64,000 nucleotides of DNA. Origin: UBA5239 sp031548025 (GTDB lineage Bacteria; Verrucomicrobiota; Lentisphaeria; Victivallales; Victivallaceae). The stretch covers positions 1 to 64,000 of the forward strand of contig JAVBRM010000058.1 in assembly GCA_031548025.1 (NCBI GenBank), written 5' to 3'. Made by a program: the position numbers and the translations under genes. This document shows positions 1-8,757 of this stretch, in pieces (positions within the stretch are counted from its first letter, which is position 1; every line of letters starts with the position of its first letter). Under the pieces are notes generated by a model. That model saw only the letters and a program-made list of their open reading frames with translations. It was not told the origin of the DNA and made no database searches.

Positions 1-210
1 AATTACTAACTTTTCACTAACCGTTTCGAGGGTAAAATTCGGAGTTTCAATGGGGTTAAATACAGTAATAATGAGTCTGTGATATCGTCAAAAACAAAAA
101 ATGGTTAGCGAATTTCTCTGATTTGAGTCTAAAATGGTTAGGTTAGGCTTATGCCCGATTGCGAATATATTCAATCTTGGAGAATGCCTTGTTATAAAAC
201 TTTCCGGAAT

Positions 211-2436
211 TCAGGATTTACTGGACAAGCGGTTCAGCCATTGTTGGAATTCGGATAACTGCGTTCCTTTGTAGATTTTCAGCTCATTTCGGATCGCCGA
301 CGCCAGGCGGTTCGCGGCATCAGCGCGATTGCTGCCGGTGATTTGCTCCAGACGTTCCAGCTGCATGCGGATCAGGCATTCTCTGGCGGCGTCCGGGGTT
401 TCAGGGTTGTAAAACAATATTTCCAGCAGTCCCAGCAGGCGTTCGGTCTCTTTTCTGCCTTCGGCCATGTCGCCTTTGCGGCGCAAAGCTGTGATATAGG
501 CGTTTCGCAGTTGGACGACGGAGGATACCACTTGAGGCGTATTCGGAAAGCGCCCCAGAAGTTGATCCGAAAGTTCCAGCGCAATGTCGAGATCCTTCCA
601 GTCGCGATCGGTAAAGTTCCGGGCGTAACGCAGTTTCCGGTTCATCAGATCAACCAGCGCCAGACCGTATTCCGGTCGGTCCGGGTTCTCCCCGGCAAGC
701 TGATTAAGAAGCGTCACCGCATTGGGCTCGACTCCGGCAATTCGCCCGATATGGAAAAGCCGCGGATTAGCGCCGAGAATGACCGCATATTGGAACCGGT
801 ATTCCGGATTGGCGGGGGTCGCCTTCAAAAGATCTTTTACCATTTCAAACGCCTGATTCTGTTCCGAAAGTGCCAGCAGTGCACGCACCGCCTCGTAGCG
901 GTCGGCAGGGAGCGAAGAGTCGGAATAGCGTTCGACCACTTGGCGTGAAATCGCATCGGCTTGTTGGTTTTTGCCTTGTTTCCGCATAGACTCGGCAAGT
1001 TGATTCAACGGAAATGCGTCTGCGCGAAGCTCCGACAGCCGCCGGAACGCCGTTTCCGCAAGCGGATAATTCCCGGACCTCAACGCGGAGGTACCAACAA
1101 TGTTATTCGCTTCGGCAACCTGGGCTTCCGGTAAATTCCGTTGCCTGGAAATCTCCTGATAGTAAGGCATCAGCGTGGAAAGCAACGCACTGGCACTTGC
1201 GGTCGGAGTCTGGGTTTCGATATGGGAAAAGATGCTCGTGAGCGTGGTATTTGCCGTCGCCGCGTTTCGCTCCGCCAATTTCAGCGCGGAAGCGGTACGG
1301 ATATAGCCGATCGTCAACGCGACGACAAACGCCAGTGCACAGAGCGCGGACAGCATACCCAAAGCCGCCACCGCCGGTTTACGCTTCATCCACAGGTAAA
1401 AACGCCTGAAAACGGAGGATTTGGCCGCCACAACGGGTTCATGATTGAGAAAATGCTGCAAATCTTCCGCCAGGTCATCCATGCTCTCATAACGATCTGC
1501 CGGATTGAAATTGATGCACTTATTAATGATCGCGGCCAGATCCGGTTCTTTGCATTTCAGAGGAGGAACCGGGCCCTGACAAATTCTCGCCATCAATTCC
1601 TCCGGATTTTTTTCCGGAAGCATGGGCGCATTGGCGACCAGTTCGTAAAGTGTCGCCCCGAGAGAATATTGATCGGAGGAAAAGGTATTAACTCCATGTG
1701 CCAGCCTTTCCGGAGCCATATATCGCAGCGTGCCACTTCGAGTACCCTCTTTTTCAATGACTTCACCACTTTCCTGCAACACGAATGCAAGCCCGAAGTC
1801 GCTGACATGAATTTCCCGGGCCGCGTCGAGAAGGAGATTGCCCGGTTTGATGTCCCGATGCATAATCCCGCAGCTGTGCGCATACGCCAACGCCTTGGCG
1901 GCTTGAAGGCCGATCCGGGCAATTTCGCGCAAGTCGCTGAACTTATACTGATCCAACCCCTTGCCGTCGATCAGCTCCATCGCATAATAACAGCGCTCCG
2001 GACTGGAACCGGCGCTGAGCACCTTGACGATATGCGGGTGATGGAGCATGGCGATGACCCGCGCTTCGTTTTCGAATAATTCACGCTGTGCGGCATCCGC
2101 GGCCAGTGACGAAGCAAGCAGTTTGACGGCGACTTTCCGGTTCAGCGATACTTGAAGCGCCTCAAAAACAACGCCCATGCCGCCGCTGCCGATTTTCCGC
2201 AGCAAACGATAATCCGTGCCGGAGAGGTCCGGGGGAACGGATGATTGCGGCGCTATTTTTTGTGTTTTCTCGACGGAACAACCTTCCATTTCCAGCAGCA
2301 ACGGCAAGAGTTCCCGAAGCCTTACGGCATGCTCCGGGTGGAGTTCCGCGAAGGAGCCGATCTCCGGAGCATCGCCAAGGCGGCACCGGTCCAGAAATTG
2401 CTCGACCAGATCTTCGAAGGATGGATTTACACTCAT
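211..2436 (-). CDS. Transmembrane Ser/Thr protein kinase (PknB/Hanks type)
   Basis: A 741-residue eukaryotic-like kinase that phosphorylates Ser/Thr on unknown targets. The N-terminal leader (about 1-70) is of the kind seen on Planctomycetes/Lentisphaerae kinases. The kinase domain (about 76-335) has the glycine loop GSGGMG (83-88), the VAVK lysine (K105), HRD (193-195) and DFG (213-215), so it looks catalytically complete. One membrane helix follows at about 354-378, then a 360-residue helical, TPR-like region that probably lies outside the membrane. The start overlaps the stop of the upstream sigma factor by 4 nt (ATGA), so the two are probably translationally coupled. This fits the known pairing of ECF sigma factors with Ser/Thr kinases; that the kinase controls this sigma factor is inference. 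Confidence 0.93.
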   Translation of the reverse strand: MSVNPSFEDLVEQFLDRCRLGDAPEIGSFAELHPEHAVRLRELLPLLLEMEGCSVEKTQKIAPQSSVPPDLSGTDYRLLRKIGSGGMGVVFEALQVSLNRKVAVKLLASSLAADAAQRELFENEARVIAMLHHPHIVKVLSAGSSPERCYYAMELIDGKGLDQYKFSDLREIARIGLQAAKALAYAHSCGIMHRDIKPGNLLLDAAREIHVSDFGLAFVLQESGEVIEKEGTRSGTLRYMAPERLAHGVNTFSSDQYSLGATLYELVANAPMLPEKNPEELMARICQGPVPPLKCKEPDLAAIINKCINFNPADRYESMDDLAEDLQHFLNHEPVVAAKSSVFRRFYLWMKRKPAVAALGMLSALCALAFVVALTIGYIRTASALKLAERNAATANTTLTSIFSHIETQTPTASASALLSTLMPYYQEISRQRNLPEAQVAEANNIVGTSALRSGNYPLAETAFRRLSELRADAFPLNQLAESMRKQGKNQQADAISRQVVERYSDSSLPADRYEAVRALLALSEQNQAFEMVKDLLKATPANPEYRFQYAVILGANPRLFHIGRIAGVEPNAVTLLNQLAGENPDRPEYGLALVDLMNRKLRYARNFTDRDWKDLDIALELSDQLLGRFPNTPQVVSSVVQLRNAYITALRRKGDMAEGRKETERLLGLLEILFYNPETPDAARECLIRMQLERLEQITGSNRADAANRLASAIRNELKIYKGTQLSEFQQWLNRLSSKS

Positions 2437-3032
2437 GGGCGGAACTCGGTGAATTCGATCAATTGTTTCTGGAGACGCTCAAGTGCGCGCACATAACGGA
2501 TACTCGCGGCTTTCTGCTCAATCTTCAATACCTGGGCGCATTCCTGATTGGACATTCCGTCAAAATGGCGAAGCTCCAGAATCTGGCGGTCGTTTTCGGG
2601 CATGGCGTCAAGAGCTTTCCGGAGCAATGCATAGCGATCTACGCGAGCGACTTTGGAGAGCGGCCCCGTAACGGAATCGGCAAACATATTCCAGTTCAAC
2701 CGGGCCGCGGTCTGGTCGTTTTCATCGTCCGCGACTTCCTGTTCTTTGTAGGCATCGCGTTTCTGAGATTGTAAATGCCTGCGTTCGAGTGCGGTGATGG
2801 TTTGAAACAAGATTTTCCGCAGCTTGAAATAGACCGGGACTTCCGGATTATTTTCAAAAAAGTCGATTTTCCCGCAGGCCGCCGACAATGTATCCTGAAC
2901 CACGTCTTCCGCTGAAACACGCCGCGACAAAATAGGATTCAGATTTCGTTTGGCCAAATTCAGAAGCTGTTCCCGATATTCCAGAAACATATTGGCCCAA
3001 AAGTTCAGTTGTTCGGTGTTTGACTGTGACAT
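2433..3032 (-). CDS. RNA polymerase sigma-70 family (ECF-like) sigma factor
   Basis: A 199-residue alternative sigma factor. Region 2 is visible around the SAEDVVQDTL stretch, and region 4 is a C-terminal helix-turn-helix with the MPENDRQILELRHFDGMS segment. It lacks anti-sigma contact features I can recognise, and the coupled downstream gene is a Ser/Thr kinase, so control by phosphorylation is likely (inference from known ECF-kinase pairs). The frame is open upstream to 3137, but the start at 3032 (MSQSN) is chosen because GGAAGG sits about 8 nt before it and because homologous sigma factors begin near this point. It lies downstream of two small secreted lysine-rich proteins on the same strand. 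Confidence 0.9.
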   Translation of the reverse strand: MSQSNTEQLNFWANMFLEYREQLLNLAKRNLNPILSRRVSAEDVVQDTLSAACGKIDFFENNPEVPVYFKLRKILFQTITALERRHLQSQKRDAYKEQEVADDENDQTAARLNWNMFADSVTGPLSKVARVDRYALLRKALDAMPENDRQILELRHFDGMSNQECAQVLKIEQKAASIRYVRALERLQKQLIEFTEFRP

Positions 3033-3137
3033 AATATAAAGCCCTTCCATCGCCAATATAGCATGAAACAGATAATGTACAAATGAAGAAACCGCTCCTG
3101 AACCGCGAAGATTCAGAGGCGGCCCCAATGGAATCAA

Positions 3138-3347
3138 TTATTTCATGTCACCATTCTTCTTGCCGTTTTTCAAGCCATTCTTGAGGCCATTTTTGAGACC
3201 GTCTTTCAAGCCGTTTTTGAGATCTTTCTTCTTACCGTTTCTCAACGTTTTAGTAGTGGTGGTCGTGGTTTCCGCCGCATTAACGGTGGTCACACCAATT
3301 CCGGCGGCGATCATCCCAACGGCTGCCAATATCATGAGCTTGTTCAT
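3138..3347 (-). CDS. Small secreted lysine-rich repeat protein
   Basis: A 69-residue protein with a signal peptide (MNKLMILAAVGMIAAGIG...VNA), a threonine run, then a basic mature part built from tandem four-residue units of the type L-K-N/D-G (about 40-66). The mature peptide is only about 45 residues and has no acidic balance apart from single Asp residues. The start has a strong GGAGG ribosome-binding site. Its 5' leader and signal peptide closely resemble those of the next gene upstream (3387-3764). Function unknown; a cationic periplasmic or envelope peptide is possible. It could be a target of the adjacent sigma factor (inference). Confidence 0.72.
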   Translation of the reverse strand: MNKLMILAAVGMIAAGIGVTTVNAAETTTTTTKTLRNGKKKDLKNGLKDGLKNGLKNGLKNGKKNGDMK

Positions 3348-3386
3348 AGTCTACCTCCATGTGCTGTTTGTGGTGAAGTTTCGTTG

Positions 3387-3764
3387 TTATTTTTGAGATT
3401 TCGATTTTTTCGCAGAAGCCGTCTGTTTGGCCTCCGCCCGTTTCGTATCGACCGCGGCGCGTTTTTCAGTACGTTTTTCATCACGAACATCACGCTTTTC
3501 CGTGAGCTTTTCGGTCTTCTCGTTGTGGTTCACTTCCATTTTCTGTTTGACTTGATCGCTCTTGGCGGAGTCCAGGCGCTCCTGATATCTTTCATCGCGC
3601 TTTTGATCTCCTTCTGTTCGCCTGTTTTCGATTTTCGCATCGACCTCGGCTCTCTTGGCCGTCAGTTCAGCATCCGTCAGATGATTTCCTGTTCCGCTGG
3701 TTTCCGCTGCGCCGATTCCGACAATGAGCATTCCGATGGCTGCCAGTGTCATAAGCTTTTTCAT
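3387..3764 (-). CDS. Small secreted highly charged coiled-coil protein
   Basis: A 125-residue protein with a signal peptide (about 1-20, MKKLMTLAAIGMLIVGIG) followed by a mature domain made almost wholly of Lys, Arg, Glu, Asp and Ala in helix-forming order, ending in a Lys/Ser-rich tail. No known domain recognised. The start has GGAGG about 7 nt upstream. The leader CACATGGAGGTAGAATATG is nearly the same as that of the neighbour at 3138-3347, while the mature sequences differ, so the two look like a duplicated leader-signal cassette. It is the first gene of the minus-strand group that ends with the sigma factor and kinase. Confidence 0.7.
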   Translation of the reverse strand: MKKLMTLAAIGMLIVGIGAAETSGTGNHLTDAELTAKRAEVDAKIENRRTEGDQKRDERYQERLDSAKSDQVKQKMEVNHNEKTEKLTEKRDVRDEKRTEKRAAVDTKRAEAKQTASAKKSKSQK

Positions 3765-3857
3765 ATTCTACCTCCATGTGTTAGTTGTTGCTCTACCCTT
3801 AAGAATGCGAAGTTTTCGCGAATTCTACAACTTCTTTTAACTGTTCTTGATAAATCT

Positions 3858-3886
3858 TTGATTCCTGTATTGAGCCGTGCTACATT
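3858..3886 (+). promoter_or_regulatory. Putative sigma-70 promoter of the malonate decarboxylase operon
   Basis: TTGATT (3858-3863), a 17-nt spacer and TACATT (3881-3886) lie 33 nt before the mdcA start codon. The spacing is ideal and the hexamers are fair matches. No MdcR-like operator was recognised. Confidence 0.45.
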
Positions 3887-3918
3887 GAAGGGTCATATTT
3901 TAAACAGGAATCCCGAAA

Positions 3919-5559
3919 ATGGAAAGTGATTTGAAAGTGAAAAGCCGCGCGCGGCGGCTGAAACGCGGCGCCGCCATCGCCGGCGGCAAAGTCGTTGAGT
4001 CCTCCCGCATGACCGAGCTGCTTGAGGCCGTGATCGAAAGCGGCGATATCGTTTGTGTGGAGGGGGACAATCAGAAACAGGCCGATTTCCTCTCCGAATG
4101 TCTGGCCGCCGTCGATCCGGCTAAGGTCAATTCTCTGCATATGGTGATGTCCAATCTCGCCCTCGGCGACCAGTTGGATGTGTTCGAAAAGAAAATCGCC
4201 GATACCGTCGATTTCTCCTATTCCGGTTCGCAGGGACTCCGGATGGCGCAACTCGTCCAGGCCGGTAAAATCAAGATCGGCAATATCCATACTTATCTGG
4301 AACTTTACAGCCGTTATTTCATGGACTTGTGCCCGAATGTCTGCTGTCTGGCGGCGGAGGCCGCCGACCGGGAAGGCAATTTGTACACCGGCGACAATAC
4401 CGAGGACTCTCCGGTAGTGGCGGAAGCCACGGCATTCCGAAGCGGTATCGTCATCGCCCAGGTGAACCGGATCGTGGACAAAGTGCCGCGCGTGGATATT
4501 CCGGCAGACTGGGTCGATTTCGTCTGCGAAAGTCCGAAGCCGTTCTTTCTGGAGCCGCTGTTCACCCGCGACCCGGCCCAGATTACCGAAACCATGATCC
4601 TGACCGCGATGATCGCGATGAAGGGAATTTACGCCAAATACCTGCCGAAGTCCCTCAATCATGGCGTCGGCTTCAATACCGCGGCCATCGAGCTGTTGCT
4701 GCCGACCTACGGCGAAGAGCTCGGACTCAAGGGCAAGACGTGTCTCCACTGGCTGTTGAATCCGCACCCGACCATGATTCCGGCTATCGAAGCCGGATTC
4801 GTCAAAACCATTTACACGGTCGGCAGCGAGATGGGCATGAGCAAGTACATCGCCTCCAAACCGGATATTTTTCCGATCGGGCGCGACGGCAGTATGCGCT
4901 CCAACCGGGCGTTCGGGCAGATGGCGGGGCATTACGCCATTGATATGTTTATCGGCGCCAGTCTGCAGATCGATCCGCACGGCAACAGTTCCACGGCCAC
5001 CGCGGACCGGATTGCCGGGTTCGGCGGCGCGCCGAATTTCGGCTGCGACCCGCGTGGACGCCGCCACACTACCCCGGCCTATCTGAAAGCCGGTAAAGAA
5101 GCTTATCAAGGTCTGGACACTCCGCCCCGGGGACGCCGGCTGGTCGTCCAACTGGTGGAAACTTTCCACGGCAAAATGCAACCGACCTTCGTGGAAGAAC
5201 TCGACGCTTGGAAACTCCAGGAAAAAGCCGGATTCGACCTGCCGCCGATCATGATTTACGGCGACGACATCACCCATATCGTTACCGAGGAAGGCATCGC
5301 CAATCTGCTGATGTGCCGGACTCTGGAAGAACGCGAACAGGCGATCCGGGGTGTGGCCGGTTATACCCCGATGGGGCTGGCCCGCGACAAACGCATGGTG
5401 GAAAATCTGCGCGATAGGGGCATCGTTCAGCGGCCGGAGGACCTCGGTATTTCGTTGCGCCAGGCCAGCCGCGACTTGCTGGCGGCCTCCAATATCAAGG
5501 ACCTGGTCCGCGCCTCCGGCGGTTTGTACGAACCGCCGTCCCGTTTCCGCAACTGGTAA
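3919..5559 (+). CDS. mdcA: Malonate decarboxylase alpha subunit (acetyl-ACP:malonate ACP transferase)
   Basis: A 546-residue protein, the usual length for MdcA (about 550). It exchanges acetyl for malonyl on the carrier subunit MdcC, starting the decarboxylation cycle of the biotin-independent enzyme. The family's CoA-transferase-like fold is supported by conserved stretches such as VCVEGDNQKQADFLS near the N-terminus, HGVGFNTAAIELLLP in the middle and GNSSTATADRIAGFGGAPNF toward the C-terminus. AGGAA precedes the start. It is first of a tight operon (mdcA-C-D-E-GB-H), which makes the call secure. No biotin carrier or sodium-pump beta subunit is present, so this is the soluble Klebsiella/Acinetobacter-type system. 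Confidence 0.96.
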   Translation: MESDLKVKSRARRLKRGAAIAGGKVVESSRMTELLEAVIESGDIVCVEGDNQKQADFLSECLAAVDPAKVNSLHMVMSNLALGDQLDVFEKKIADTVDFSYSGSQGLRMAQLVQAGKIKIGNIHTYLELYSRYFMDLCPNVCCLAAEAADREGNLYTGDNTEDSPVVAEATAFRSGIVIAQVNRIVDKVPRVDIPADWVDFVCESPKPFFLEPLFTRDPAQITETMILTAMIAMKGIYAKYLPKSLNHGVGFNTAAIELLLPTYGEELGLKGKTCLHWLLNPHPTMIPAIEAGFVKTIYTVGSEMGMSKYIASKPDIFPIGRDGSMRSNRAFGQMAGHYAIDMFIGASLQIDPHGNSSTATADRIAGFGGAPNFGCDPRGRRHTTPAYLKAGKEAYQGLDTPPRGRRLVVQLVETFHGKMQPTFVEELDAWKLQEKAGFDLPPIMIYGDDITHIVTEEGIANLLMCRTLEEREQAIRGVAGYTPMGLARDKRMVENLRDRGIVQRPEDLGISLRQASRDLLAASNIKDLVRASGGLYEPPSRFRNW

Positions 5560-5584
5560 TACTATAAGACAGGGATTTTAAGTA

Positions 5585-5905
5585 ATGGAACATCTGGAAT
5601 TTGAATTCAATGGCGGCAGCAGTCAAAGTACTGCCCGGCGGCCATACAGTATTGCCGGGGTGGTTGCTTCCGGCAACCTGGAAGTCATGGTCGAACCCAA
5701 AGACCTCGGCGGAAAATGCCGTTTCGTCATCGATACCGCCGCCGAAAACTTCGGTCCGTCGTGGGAAGCGGTGATCGGCGACTTCATGGAGCGGCGCAAA
5801 CCCGCCGATCTGCTTTTTTCGATCAACGACAACGCCGCCAGTCCGGCGGTGGTCAACCTGAGAATCGAGCAAGCTTATGAGCTTCTGACCGGAGGCGAAG
5901 CATGA
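5585..5905 (+). CDS. mdcC: Malonate decarboxylase acyl carrier protein (delta subunit)
   Basis: A 106-residue carrier protein. The conserved SGNLEV stretch holds Ser29, the expected attachment point for the 2'-(5''-phosphoribosyl)-3'-dephospho-CoA prosthetic group that carries acetyl and malonyl thioesters. The prosthetic group would be made and attached by the fused MdcG-MdcB protein encoded three genes downstream. The gene begins 25 nt after mdcA and overlaps mdcD by 4 nt (ATGA). Length and motif match the family. Confidence 0.94.
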   Translation: MEHLEFEFNGGSSQSTARRPYSIAGVVASGNLEVMVEPKDLGGKCRFVIDTAAENFGPSWEAVIGDFMERRKPADLLFSINDNAASPAVVNLRIEQAYELLTGGEA

Positions 5906-6774
5906 GAATAAATTATCTGGAAGCCAACGCCCGGCAGCGGATCGAAGGAATCCTGGACCCGGAAACGTTCAAAGAAATTCTGCTGCCGACCGAGAAAGTC
6001 ATCAGCCCGCATCTGCATTATTTCAACATCCCCGTTGAATTCGACGATGGCGTGGTTATCGGCGAGGGCAAGCTCGACGGCAAATCGGTCGCGGTCATCG
6101 CCCAGGAAGGGCGCTTCATGGGCGGAGCCATCGGCGAAGTGCACAGCAGCAAGATTATCGGTTTATTTCACCGCGCACTGGTTACCAAACCCGCCGCGGT
6201 AGTTTTCCTGTTCGACTCCGGCGGGGTCCGGTTACAGGAGGCCAATGCCGGTGAAATCGGGGTGGCGGAAATCATCCGGGCTCTGTTGGACGTCCGCGCC
6301 GCGGGCATCCCGGTAATCGGCCTGGTCGGCGGCAGTTGTGGAGCTTACGGAGGCGCGGGAATCATCTCCGGCTGCTGCGATTTCCTGATTGCTTCGGAGG
6401 AAGGCCGGATCGGCGTTTCCGGGCCGGAGGTGATCGAAAGCAACATGGGCGCGGAGGTATTCAACTCGCGTGACCGCGCCCTGACCTGGCGTACTTACGG
6501 CGGCAAAAACCGTTATTTGCAAGGTCAGGTGGCGGAGCTGGTGGAAAACACGATGAGCGACTTCCGGACGGCCCTGGTCCGACTGCTCCCGAATCAATCG
6601 ACTTATAGTCTGGAATCCCTGAAAAAAACGCAACAACAGCTCGAAAAACGCCGTCAAGACTTCGGCGAATGCCGCGACGGCCGCGAAGTGTGGGCCAAGC
6701 TCGGTATCAGAGAACCGCAAAAAGTTCCGGATCTGACCGCCGCCGAACTCAAATCCATGCGAGGTGTCAAATGA
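5902..6774 (+). CDS. mdcD: Malonyl-S-ACP decarboxylase beta subunit
   Basis: A 290-residue crotonase-fold subunit of the carboxyltransferase superfamily. With MdcE it removes CO2 from malonyl-MdcC to give acetyl-MdcC. The oxyanion-hole glycine-rich segment LVGGSCGAYGGAGII and the following SEEGRIGVSGPEVIE stretch are typical of the beta subunit. Start overlaps mdcC by 4 nt and its stop overlaps the mdcE start by 4 nt, so translation of C, D and E is coupled, as expected for a stoichiometric complex. Confidence 0.95.
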   Translation: MRINYLEANARQRIEGILDPETFKEILLPTEKVISPHLHYFNIPVEFDDGVVIGEGKLDGKSVAVIAQEGRFMGGAIGEVHSSKIIGLFHRALVTKPAAVVFLFDSGGVRLQEANAGEIGVAEIIRALLDVRAAGIPVIGLVGGSCGAYGGAGIISGCCDFLIASEEGRIGVSGPEVIESNMGAEVFNSRDRALTWRTYGGKNRYLQGQVAELVENTMSDFRTALVRLLPNQSTYSLESLKKTQQQLEKRRQDFGECRDGREVWAKLGIREPQKVPDLTAAELKSMRGVK

Positions 6775-7466
6775 AACTGAATATTCTCCTCGATCAACTT
6801 TTTCCCGCCGGGCATCAAGTCGCAATCAACGATAATATCGTTTACGGAAGCGGCGAAAGTACCGCCGGAACCGTGGCGGTGATCGGGACCGAAAACACCG
6901 TCATCGGCGTGGATGTGGCGCTGGCGCTTTCCCGGTGTTTCATTGAAGTGATGGAAAAACACCCCGGGCGGCCGATCCTGATGCTGGTGGACAACAACGG
7001 CCAGAAAATGGCTTTGTCCGACGAATTGCTCGGCCTGAATCAATACATCGCTCATCTCGTCCAACTGCAGGACCTGGCCCGGCGGCAGGGGCATAAAATC
7101 ATCGCGCTGGTTTACGGCAATTCGATTGCCGGGGGCTTTATCGCCTTCGGGCTGTGCGCCGGGCAGACTTACGCGCTGCCGGACAGCGAAACTTCGGTCA
7201 TGAAGCTGGCGGCGATTGTCCGCGTGACCAAACTCGCCCGGGAATATCTGGAAGACCTCAGCAAGTCCGTTTCGGTATTTGCCCCCGGAGTGGAAAACTT
7301 TTACCAGACCGGCGGCTTGGAGGAAGTCTGGCAAGGCGACCTGGCCGGCAAGTTGGCGGAAGCACTGGCCAAAGACCAATCAATTGATCAACGGGCCGAA
7401 ATCGGCATGAAACGCGGTGGCCGTCCTGCCGCCGCCAAAGTCATTAACCGGGTGGGGCATGAGTGA
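6771..7466 (+). CDS. mdcE: Malonate decarboxylase gamma subunit
   Basis: A 231-residue subunit that pairs with MdcD in the malonyl-ACP decarboxylase. The GNSIAGGFIAFGL stretch is the second crotonase-type glycine loop, and DNNGQKMALSDELLGLNQY is a family signature. The frame is open further upstream (6669), but the start at 6771 is chosen because it forms the same ATGA overlap with mdcD seen elsewhere in the operon and gives the family's N-terminus. Confidence 0.93.
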   Translation: MKLNILLDQLFPAGHQVAINDNIVYGSGESTAGTVAVIGTENTVIGVDVALALSRCFIEVMEKHPGRPILMLVDNNGQKMALSDELLGLNQYIAHLVQLQDLARRQGHKIIALVYGNSIAGGFIAFGLCAGQTYALPDSETSVMKLAAIVRVTKLAREYLEDLSKSVSVFAPGVENFYQTGGLEEVWQGDLAGKLAEALAKDQSIDQRAEIGMKRGGRPAAAKVINRVGHE

Positions 7467-8757
7467 AATTCTTCCGTTTTTGTTTCATCGTCATGATCTG
7501 CTGATGGTGGACCCGGAAGCGGAATCGGACAGCATTGATCCGGCCGCCCGTGATTATCTCCGGAAAGGGCTGCCGGTAGTAGTGCGGCGTCCGTCCACCA
7601 ACGGCGAAGGGGTCCATTGCGGCATAGCTCTGCCCGGCCGTAAACGCCTCGGATTTGTGGTTCCCCGACAAGCAGTGCGACGGGTCATAAGGCGGCCGCG
7701 CGCTTCCAATCTGTCGCTGAACTTGCCGGGCAACCCGGAGGTTTTCGGCAGTTACGCCTGGGAATACCTGACCGGAGTTCAGTACCGACACCGGAGTTCC
7801 GATATCGACCTGATTTACCGTAACGGCAAACTGCCGGAAAATCTTCCCGCCAACTGCGATGCGGAAATCATCCTCGCCAACGGCGAGGGGTTTTCCCTGA
7901 GGGAATTCAATGACGCCAACCCCGATATCCTGATCAAAACCGATTACGATGTTTATCTGGCTCCGAAACGTTACCTGAACGGTCAAAATATCGACTCGGG
8001 CATGATTGCGTTTCATGCGGTCAACGCTCTGCGCGAAGAGCTGTTCACATATCCCAAACCTGGATTGGTCAGCATGATCGACAGCGGTAGCCACCGCGAT
8101 ATGAATGCCGGCCATTTCCTGGCGGCGATCAAGGTGCTGGGGCCGTTTTTCGAACAGGCCGCCGAGGCCGGAAGCCGCGCCGCTGCTTACTCCGAACTCT
8201 GCGAAATCGGTATTGCCGCCGAACAAGCGATGCTGAGCGCCACCGGCGGGGTCAACACCCACCGCGGCGCGATTTTTATCCTGGGCCTGCTGGCGGCGGC
8301 GGCGGGTTACAAACTTCGCCACGGCGGAAATTTCGGAGAAATCGTCCGGGAATTATGGGGTGACGACATCCAGCAAAACTTCAATCCACGCAGCCACGGC
8401 AATGAAATGAGGCGGCGTTACGGTTGCGGCGGCGCCAGAGCGGAAGCCGCCGAGGGGTTCCCCACCATTTATCAATACGGTTTGCCCGCGTTTGACCATT
8501 CGCTTCCCCGCAATGAAGCGCGGGTCAGGTGTTTTTTCGCCATGCTGAGCCATGCCGACGACTCGACTTTGCTGCATCGCGGTGGCGTCGCCGGGAGGGA
8601 TTTCGCTAGAAACGCGGCGCGGAACTCCGGTTATGCCAATGCGGAAACCATTCACCGCCAATTCATTGAGCGCAATCTCAGCTGCGGCGGTGTGGCCGAC
8701 CTGCTGGCTGCCGCCATATTCATCAAATCTCTGGAGGAGCTGACATGGCCGGTTTAG
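7459..8757 (+). CDS. mdcG-mdcB: Fused MdcG-MdcB: holo-ACP synthase and triphosphoribosyl-dephospho-CoA synthase
   Basis: A 432-residue two-domain protein. Residues 1 to about 175 are MdcG-like, a nucleotidyltransferase with the DxD pair SSDIDL (115-117) and an EIILANGEGFSLREF stretch; it would transfer the phosphoribosyl-dephospho-CoA group to Ser29 of MdcC. Residues from about 178 are MdcB/CitG-like, with PKPGLV (199-204) and NTHRGAIF (266-273); this domain condenses ATP and dephospho-CoA. The two are separate proteins in the Acinetobacter and Klebsiella systems. The start (7459) overlaps the end of mdcE by 8 nt with GGTGGGG just upstream. No internal stop or frameshift separates the halves, so this is a real fusion, analogous to CitXG. 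Confidence 0.88.
   Translation: MSEILPFLFHRHDLLMVDPEAESDSIDPAARDYLRKGLPVVVRRPSTNGEGVHCGIALPGRKRLGFVVPRQAVRRVIRRPRASNLSLNLPGNPEVFGSYAWEYLTGVQYRHRSSDIDLIYRNGKLPENLPANCDAEIILANGEGFSLREFNDANPDILIKTDYDVYLAPKRYLNGQNIDSGMIAFHAVNALREELFTYPKPGLVSMIDSGSHRDMNAGHFLAAIKVLGPFFEQAAEAGSRAAAYSELCEIGIAAEQAMLSATGGVNTHRGAIFILGLLAAAAGYKLRHGGNFGEIVRELWGDDIQQNFNPRSHGNEMRRRYGCGGARAEAAEGFPTIYQYGLPAFDHSLPRNEARVRCFFAMLSHADDSTLLHRGGVAGRDFARNAARNSGYANAETIHRQFIERNLSCGGVADLLAAAIFIKSLEELTWPV

Noticed and set aside
3880..5277. 465-codon open frame opposite mdcA
   Set aside because: Antisense shadow of a secure mdcA call in a high-GC gene.
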